Of a stretch of DNA of 64,000 nucleotides, positions 46,901-55,900 are shown piece by piece. Origin of the DNA: Heliopora coerulea (taxonomy: Eukaryota > Cnidaria > Anthozoa > Scleralcyonacea > Helioporidae); contig JASJOG010000242.1 of the NCBI GenBank assembly GCA_030142905.1, forward strand, positions 402,905 to 466,904. Reading direction: 5' to 3'. The first letter of the stretch is position 1. The number at the start of each line of letters is the position of its first letter. Position numbers and translations under genes: made by a program. Under the pieces are notes generated by a model, which was not told the origin of the DNA, did no database searches, and saw nothing but the letters and a program-made list of their open reading frames with translations.

Positions 46901-49900
46901 TTTCATAAGGGTTGTCTCTTCTAAAAAGTCTTCTCCTTCACTCCTTCTTCCGTCCCTCCAACATTTCTCCCTCCATCTTCTCCTCTCCCACTCTCACATT
47001 TTCTTCTTCCACCTCCTCCTTCATCACTTTCCCTCTCCTTTATTCCCTCCACATCACGTTTTAATTTAGACCTTTAATTTTTTCCTATTCTACGGCCCTT
47101 CACTTGACCTCTTGATAAATCTGCCATACCTGATACCCGGCTGAGGTTGCTGCAGATAAATACCAAAAGAGCTAAAAGTGATATGGATATCCTCTGCAAT
47201 TTTCAGCGCAACTTAAACGAAAACAAAAAGCCCTTACAAAATGGAAAGATAAATTCCTTATTTGCTGTCTCAAACTTTACTTTACATTACTTACGAGAAG
47301 ATATGATATTCCGTTTGTTAAATTAAAACCAGTGAATTCCTCTACATGTGAACAATGGAAAGCAGCACGTTTTGTAACTAACTGTGGTACCGAGTCGGTC
47401 ACATGTGGAAACCATGTAAACCACATGCCATCACTAATTGACACCAAGTTAGAGTTTTCATAGAAAAAAAAAACATGAATTTGAGCATTTTTGACCATAG
47501 CTCGTCGTTGCTGTAAGTTCTATCGTGTAATTCAGGAACCCCTAATGCCTACACTCGTAATGCAAACCACAATGTCTCTCGTTCGAGACTGAATCCAAAC
47601 TTCAAGTATTTTTAAACACTGACCTGAGTTGGTAATTGTTTTAATTTCGTTTGAATAAGGCCCAGGACCTATTCGAGTTTGCGCTCGTACTCGAAAGTAG
47701 TACGTTGTTTGCATTTGGAGACCTTTTATTGTTCCAGACGAATATTCCGTCGTGACAAGATTGTTACTACTGCAATCTCCTGTAGGGATATTGGAATAAC
47801 AAACGGTATAATTGGTGATCACTACACCTTGACTTTCTATACTCGGTGGAGACCAAGTAAGACATAGGCTTGTTGAATGGAGTTCTTCAACTTTAACATC
47901 TCTTGGAGGTGCAATGGGGGTTAAAAGAAAGAATTATCGAAATATTAACTTCATAAAATTTTGGCACTGTAATATAAATAACTAGTGACAACATTTGAAA
48001 ACACTGTGTTAATTTAGCTCAACCATGGCATGGAAGATTGTGTTTATATCATGGGACGTTGTCCTTCGATGCTGACAAAACAAAACCCACAGGATTGATT
48101 GTTCATCGATACATTGACTGCTAGCTGCAAAGTCTGTTTGGTCTCAACCTAGGGATATGATTACATGTTTGTCGGAGTTGATCATCTTTTTGATCAACTT
48201 GGCTATTGTTGTTCTGAAAAAGACTATAAAATGAAACTGATCCGTAATTGATTCTTAATCAATCAATAAATCTGCCTGTCCGTCCGTCTGCCCGCCGTCG
48301 ACCGGCCAGCTGGTCGGTCAGTCTGCTGCCTGCCGGTCGGTTTGTCAGTCTGGCGAAGTGGAAGCACTGGTTTCAACCAAGGTGTATGATTATATGTTTG
48401 CTGGAGCTGATCATCTTTTTGATCATCTTGGTTATTATTCTGAAAAAGACTCTCAAATGAAACTGACCATTAATTGATTCTTAACCAATCAATGAATCTG
48501 CCTGTCCGTCCTTCTGCCCGCCGCCGACCGGCTACCCGGTCGGTCAGCAAGCCGGTCGGTCGGCCAGCCAGTCGGTTTCCCGGTCGGCCGGTCGGTCGGC
48601 CGGTCGGTCGGCCAGTCGGTCGGTGAGTCAGTCACTTGGTCAGTTGTTCAGTCGCTTAGTCATTCAGTAAGTCAGTCTGTCGGTGAGTCAGTCACTTGGT
48701 CAGTTGTTCAGTCGCTTAGTCATTCAGTAAGTCAGTCTGTCGGTGAGTCAGTCACTTGGTCAGTTGTTCAGTCACTTAGTCATTCAGTAAGTCAGTCTGT
48801 CGGTCAGTCAGTCACTTGGTCAGTTGTTCAGTCACTTAGTCATTCACTAAGTCAGTCGGTCGGTCAGTCAGTCACTTGGTCAGTTGTTCAATCACTTAGT
48901 CATTCAGTAAGTCAGTCTGTCGGTCAGTCAGTCACTTGGTCAGTTGTTCAGTCGCTTAGTCATTCAGTAAGTCAGTCTCGGTTGGTCAGTCAATTAGCCA
49001 ATCAACTTTTGTCTATTTATATAATTATTTCTTTATTTATTTACACATTTACTTATTTATTTCCTAATTCATTTAATTATTTATTTAATTACTTATTTGA
49101 CTATTCATTTGCGCATTTATTTACTTATTTATTTTATTTTTTTGTTGAACACCAAGAAAACGACACAATCACACGCACGAACGAACAAACAAAACAACGA
49201 CAATAATTACCATCTTCTTTTGTAGTAAAATTACTGGAATAACCATCGCCAAAACACTCTCCTAAATCCACCGCAGTAACTGTGAAGTTGTACTGACGAT
49301 ATGGACGAAGATTGTTGATGTTCTGATAAATTTGTCCAATGGTACGTAAATACTGATATTCGTCTTGTACTCTCGACAGATTAACTGAATATTTATTGTG
49401 ATATCTTCCTGTCTTTGGAACAAACAGTCGGTTCCAGTCTATTCTTGCTGATGTAGACGTTACCCTGCTGACCGTGATGTTTGGAGGATAACACCGTGGA
49501 ATTTCTATAAAAGAAAAAATCAAACACATTGAAAACATGCATTTGCTTAGGAATAACTATTTATCTGTTTGTAATAAATGAATTGGCCAATAAAACAGAC
49601 AGAAAGACGGACAGACGGATGGTGGGACAGAGGGACATAAGGACAGACTAGGGGACGAACAGAGGGACGAATAGACGAACAAATGGATGAACGGAAGGTC
49701 GGATGGAGGAACGAAGGCATGAGTGAACAGAAGGTCTGACAGAAAGGACGAATGGACTACCGAACAAATGAACGGGCAGATGGAAGATGGGAAAGAGGGA
49801 CGGATAACGGGACAGAGGGATCAAGGAACGAATCAATGAACATAAGGTCTGACGGAAAGAAGGACGAACGGCCTAATGGACTTCCGAACAAATGGGAAAA

Positions 49901-52900
49901 CGTATGGTTAAACGGTTATATTAACTAAAGAAAGGGCAATTGACTGACTGACTCCCCGACTCTGCACAAACATGAAAAAGCGTGTACAAGTAACTTTTCC
50001 GATCAAACTAATCAAATTATTTTACGGGACTAAGCAATTTTATTTGGATAAAACTTAGCTGATATGGTAAAGGCGAAAGCAGATTAACAAGCCAAAGTCC
50101 AAGAACTTAACAGGAATGCAGTAATTGTATTTATACTCCGGTCACCCAAAACATTTTCAAACAGCCCATACAAAATCGAGCATTCATATCACGAAGATGG
50201 CTCTACTATCGTTTGAAAGTTTTTGAACATAACTTCAACAGTTGAACTTCTCATCCAACCTCTTCGCACTCTAATTTATCGAGTCTGATACATGGTGTGA
50301 TCAAAGCTCTAAGTTCGTATGCTAAGTTTACGACTTTTCTAGGTGCAGTCGGAAGATCCATTATCCAAATTTATAGTCGATAAACCTAAGAAATATGAAA
50401 ATGAAATGCTCGCATATCGAAGAAGACTTCTCCAACAGAGTGAACCGTACATTATGAACGACTTTTGCTGCTGAAGTTAGTATTTCGTTCTTCCTATCTT
50501 AGCTGTTTACAAGCTTTATACGTTTGTTTTCCTCATACCCACGCAATAAATAGGCTTTATAACACTGACGTTAACTATGTCTTGAACACTTGCCTTCACC
50601 ACACAGTTCCACTCTCAAACAAGGAATGCCGATCCAAGTCTTTGGAATAAAACGAACTGTCTGAGCTTGAAAACTAGGTTCTAATTCTCTCCGTATGACA
50701 TTCTGTGTGTTGTTATTAGTATTGCCAGGAATAAGCTAAAAGTATGAATGAATATTAAAATCAGAGAACTTTAAAACCTCAACAAGTATACACCAATATC
50801 ATACTCAAGCGTCTTCGTTTTCCATGATAGATAATCAACTCAGCTTGAACCTCGTTGCATACCAACTCATAGAAAACTCAGACTTGTTTAATTCTTAAAC
50901 AAATACAGCAGTCTAACGTTATCTCGAACTCTCCAGAGAAACGAAAAATACTTTGAGATAACGGGAGTTCACAATAAAGGAGGGTCGACAACAGGTACAT
51001 TATTTCATTAAAAAGAGAGAAATACTGCAACCGTATGTTATCCTTGATGGATATCTTTTATTCTGACATAGTGTTAAGTAACATCAATCTGCGACTATAA
51101 GCAGAGACCATCTCACACTATAAGAAGTTCAGTTTAAGTGAACGAACAAAAGTGAAAACAATGTCTACTAACGTTCATTTATTTGCAACGTTTCACTATT
51201 TTCCTATTTCAAAGAGTCGTTTTCATTGATTGTTCCAAATAAACCTGCTAATATGATAGATGAACGTTCGTCAAGCTCAATCCTCAGAAAAACGATTTCT
51301 GAGCCCCAGACGGGCATCGAACCCGCCACCTTCAGATGACCGGTGAGACGCTCTAACCATTGAGTTACCGAAACTCGAATGGCGAGTTAAGGTGCAAGTT
51401 AATATATAATAAAAATGTATGTGTAATATAAAATATATATCTCATAAAGGAGATTAATTTGTATCAAGGGGAAAGAAAATGTGTTTGAGATACACAATAG
51501 TAAAATACTGAAAAATATAAATCGAAACCAAGGGAAACCGAAGTGTGTTCGAGATAGCGAGAGGTTCGAGATAACCGAGTTCGTAATAACGAGAGACTAC
51601 TGTACACCACAATACAATCAATGGAAAATAACCTCCTGATTGTTCACAGTGGCATATCGCCATCCACTTCCGTCTACAGCACCCTGCAGCTTGTATGACG
51701 TCACATATCCCAGACTTCCTCCAACAGTAGCAACCGCTGACAGAGAAAAAATGCTTGGAAGATGTATTTCCAGGAATTGGTTTACTTTTACTTTATTGTC
51801 GGGCAAGCACCAAGGTCGTGGACTGTACAGTCGACCATATTTTGCAGCGTAATCAGGAGAACGGATGCCGCTGGCTTTGAAAATATCGTCGGGAAATTTC
51901 CTTTCGTCTTTGAGAAGAGCTTTAGCACATATAGAACCTGAGAAATATAGGCGAGGTGATATTTTATTGAGCATTTATAAAATAGCAGGCGTCCTATGCA
52001 CGCTCACTGGTCGAGCCTCATTTTCTCTCAGAGTACAGAACACACTCTGAGGTCATTTTCATTTCGTATTAGAGTACAGAGATATTGATGATGTCACGAA
52101 AACTCGGAAAAAAAATCAATCATTTTATAAAACAAATAGAAAAAAGCTTTCGTGTCTCTGTACTGTGATAGAAACATTCGTGACGCTATTCCAACCGGAA
52201 AAGTACCAAAAACACTCGGCTGCGACTTGTGTTTTCACTAGGCATTTTCAATTTGAAATTATCTCATTCATGATTCTATCGTAGCACGGAGATACTCAAA
52301 CAATTTTCTATTTGTTAAATTCAAATTTGAATATCACATAAGGACAAAAGAGAACGGTGAGAAATCACAACGTCCGTTTAAATCTTACAGAGCCACAGGT
52401 TCTTTCAAGGTTGAAGCTAAATGATGAGCAAGTACTGCTTATTTTAACCTTTTCCAGGCTATTTGTTCCTGCATTTTTGAACTGGTCGCCATCTTAGCCC
52501 AGCCCCTGACAAACAGAACTAGTAAAGAGGTTGTCACTTAACTTCTTACCACCGTTACATCCGCTATACTCAGTTGGGAATTACTGAAAGCTAGTGCCAG
52601 TACTTTACTGTCAAGATACGCCATCCTATCCCTTATTTCTGGCTACATGTACAGTTTACGTTAATACTCACATTTCACGTCGACATCTTTACTGTGGTGT
52701 TGACAAGAATCTTTCCAGGAATCATGTTTGCATAAAACCAAAGACTTCTCGTCTCCATTGCACTGTAAATTGCGAAGCCAAATTGTACCAGTGGCGCGGT
52801 TAAATGTTCGAAACGAATGATCTAGGACATCGTGAAAGCCCAGTTCTCTACAGGCCACTCTGGCATCCACTCTGCTCCAGCCAGCGTTACACACTGTTCC

Positions 52901-55900
52901 CCAAATCCCTTTATGAATAACTTCCACTCTTCCTTGAAGAGGGATGTCTGATGCAACAAGACGAATGAATGTTTGACCTAGAAATAATGTCAAATAAGAA
53001 CAAATTGAAACAGAAGAATAATATGCTATCAAAAGAATTTGACTGCTGTATGATTTGCTGCATTTACCCAAAGATAAAAACTCAACAGTAAAGTTAAATC
53101 GTTTTAAACAAAATAAACAATATTTTTTACCAAAAACGTCTACCACTAGGTGAACACGAAAGTTAAAAGGGTTTTAAACAAAGTAAATTATATTATTACC
53201 AACAAAGTCTACAACTAATACATGACATAACTGACTCCTCTGGAATTATTTCTTCTTTTCTAGTTCACAAATGCACAGATTTGGTGAAATCTATTGTATC
53301 ATAGCAACCACTGAACAAACGATTCTCGTCCTTTGTCTGTTAATCATTTAGTTTTCTTGTTGCTTGTTGGCTGATGATTCTTCAATTCATGCAAAATTAA
53401 TAATTCCTGATTAACTCAATGGTTTGGCTAAGCCCTTTAGCTGTAAATAAGCGGAGTTGAAATTTACCTTCGAATAATTCAAAACCTTTTTGGGAACTGT
53501 TTTTCTTTCACAGGCTTTTACTTTGAAATTGGTTCCGACTACCACTGCGATGTTATGGCTTGTCGGTGCCAAAGATTTCAATTCTGGCTTGTTGTATAAC
53601 AATCCTCAGTGTTTACAATCGATCATCAAAATGGTGATATAACAAAATTACTTACACGTTACTTTGACATAATTTTCACTTGAACAAACAGCTCCAGCGT
53701 CTACGGTTTGCGGACACAAACTCAAAGAACTTTCATTCCCAGTACACATAAATGACCTTACTTCAGGTACATCTCTCATTGAATTATCTCTAACTCCAAT
53801 AGAACGACCTCTCCAGTTCTCGGCACTCGTCCCAGGATACCCCAACTGCTGACAAGCGGTATCCTCGTCTCCAAAGGACCATTTTGTATCACAAAAAGAG
53901 TTGCCATTCAACAATAGTTGTCCTTCGTACGGAAGATTCGAGCCTACCAATCGTGCATCAGTCAGGTTCATCCGACCTTGGATGTAGTAAATACAAAACA
54001 AATGAGTTTAAAGCCCCGTAACATAACAATTGTTTGTATAAAATAATGCATACTCCGAAAAATATTGACATCTTGAAACTCAAGATTTGGATTAATCACA
54101 AAATGAGACTATCGTGAAATTGTAATACATCAAATTTATTTCAAAGTCATTATTATACAATAAACACATTAACAATTAACTATATAGCGTCGTCATATGT
54201 AAATACTTCCAGAAATAAGAGTTCTACTTTCGGTAGACTAGTTGCACTTAAATGTTGCTGTAATACATCGTACACAAAAAAGGAGTGTTTGGTTTGATTT
54301 TCAAATATCAAGAATTCTGTTCAAAAAGGAGGCGAATTAATTTAGTAAACATTTATCAATCAATGCCTCTTTAAATACAAGGCTAGAGTGCAGTTTAACG
54401 GACGCACCTGGATGCTGACCAGTATTGCTGGCTCAGTAGTCGAGTAAAGTGAGATTTGACGGGAAAATTTTGACAGACATAACGCAAGGAAAAATGAGTT
54501 TATTAAAATTATTATAACAACATGTATTTAGTTAGGGTTAGGGTTAGGAATAAGGTTAGTATTGGTTATAGTTTCGTTATCTTTTGTGAACTGAATGATA
54601 TCTTTATACACTAAAGCCATTTCACGTTTGACTGTAGTAACGGCTGCCTTTAAATTTCCCGCGGAAAATGCATAACATTTGTTATGGAGCCGACTGCAAA
54701 GGTCAGCGGCCAGGTGCATCCGCTAAACTACACTTGTACCAAACAGAAACATACATCTTACCTAAAACACTTGTCCCATAAACCTCAACTTCGCACAAAT
54801 TCAATATTTTCTTATTTCCGGGAATTACTAAGGTAACGTATCGTCCAGTCACAGGCGGCCTGCAGATAACTACGTCATCAGAATCTTCTCCAATGTGTTT
54901 TAGTTCCCCGCATCTGTTACTAGTTGTTCCATTACGGAAGGGACTTTCGGTAATTCGTATTTCAAAACCACACAGTCGTTCTCCATGACTCTTCCTGTTG
55001 TAGATCTTCACGTGCGTGACACGCACTCTCTGCTGAAGGTCAACACGCCACCAAGGATCTGTTTGTTTTTTGGTGCGGCCACAGGAACGATAATCCTTGT
55101 AAACGTTACCATCCACAGCTAGTGAAGCAAATTGCCGGAACTGGTTGGTCGACTGAGATACTGGTTTCTCCAGAGCAAAGTTTTCTGAAAAAGGACATTG
55201 AAAATCCAATTCATTATCCCCAGAAAACATTTATTCACTCTTTTCGCGGGTAGCACTTGCATTCTTCAACTTTTCAAGAAACTCAATCAAGTGAATTTAG
55301 CGAAACAACAAAAGCAAATGATTAAATTTGATTTTTGATTTATGGAAAATCATTTTAGAAGGCAAGACAATGAGAACAGATATGTTTTTCCAAGTCAACG
55401 GCGGAGGTGAAAAGCTTAGCTCCACGCGTTGCTATCAAAAGTTTAATAACAATGAACTTTAGCATTGCCTAATAGTGTGCATAAACAAATTTACCACGTT
55501 CCGAAACGCAGACTACCTTAAACGCTGGGATAACTGCACATTTACCCAAAAGCTGTTTCATCCTTTCCAAAATCCTGGTGGATTGTCGAAATCATCCAAA
55601 ATTCCGGATTACATGTATGTCCATGATTATTACAATAATTTAGGTGACGAACTTAGCCATGACTCAAATACAGGACACAAATTTGTTATGTTAATTCACA
55701 CGACAATTCTTGGCTGTTTTACCGGGCACTAAGCATGCTTCAAAGTGTATTTCAGGATGTGTAGTACACAATATGTTGGCCAGGGAACATTTACAAAGTA
55801 CAATTGTGGTGTACAGTTGTTCGTCCTGATTTATCCTTGGGCGTACCCAGCCGTTAAGGTATTTGTAGGCACAAATCACCGAACGGGCCCACCAAAGGTA

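Noticed and set aside
54534..54552. Telomere-like TTAGGG run
   Set aside because: Only two to three units, part of the TIR element and degenerate in its other copies.
54528..54719. 63-codon minus frame, similar at 30670-30861
   Set aside because: It lies inside the TIR element and is interrupted in the unit A and 22.6 kb copies; no domain is recognised.
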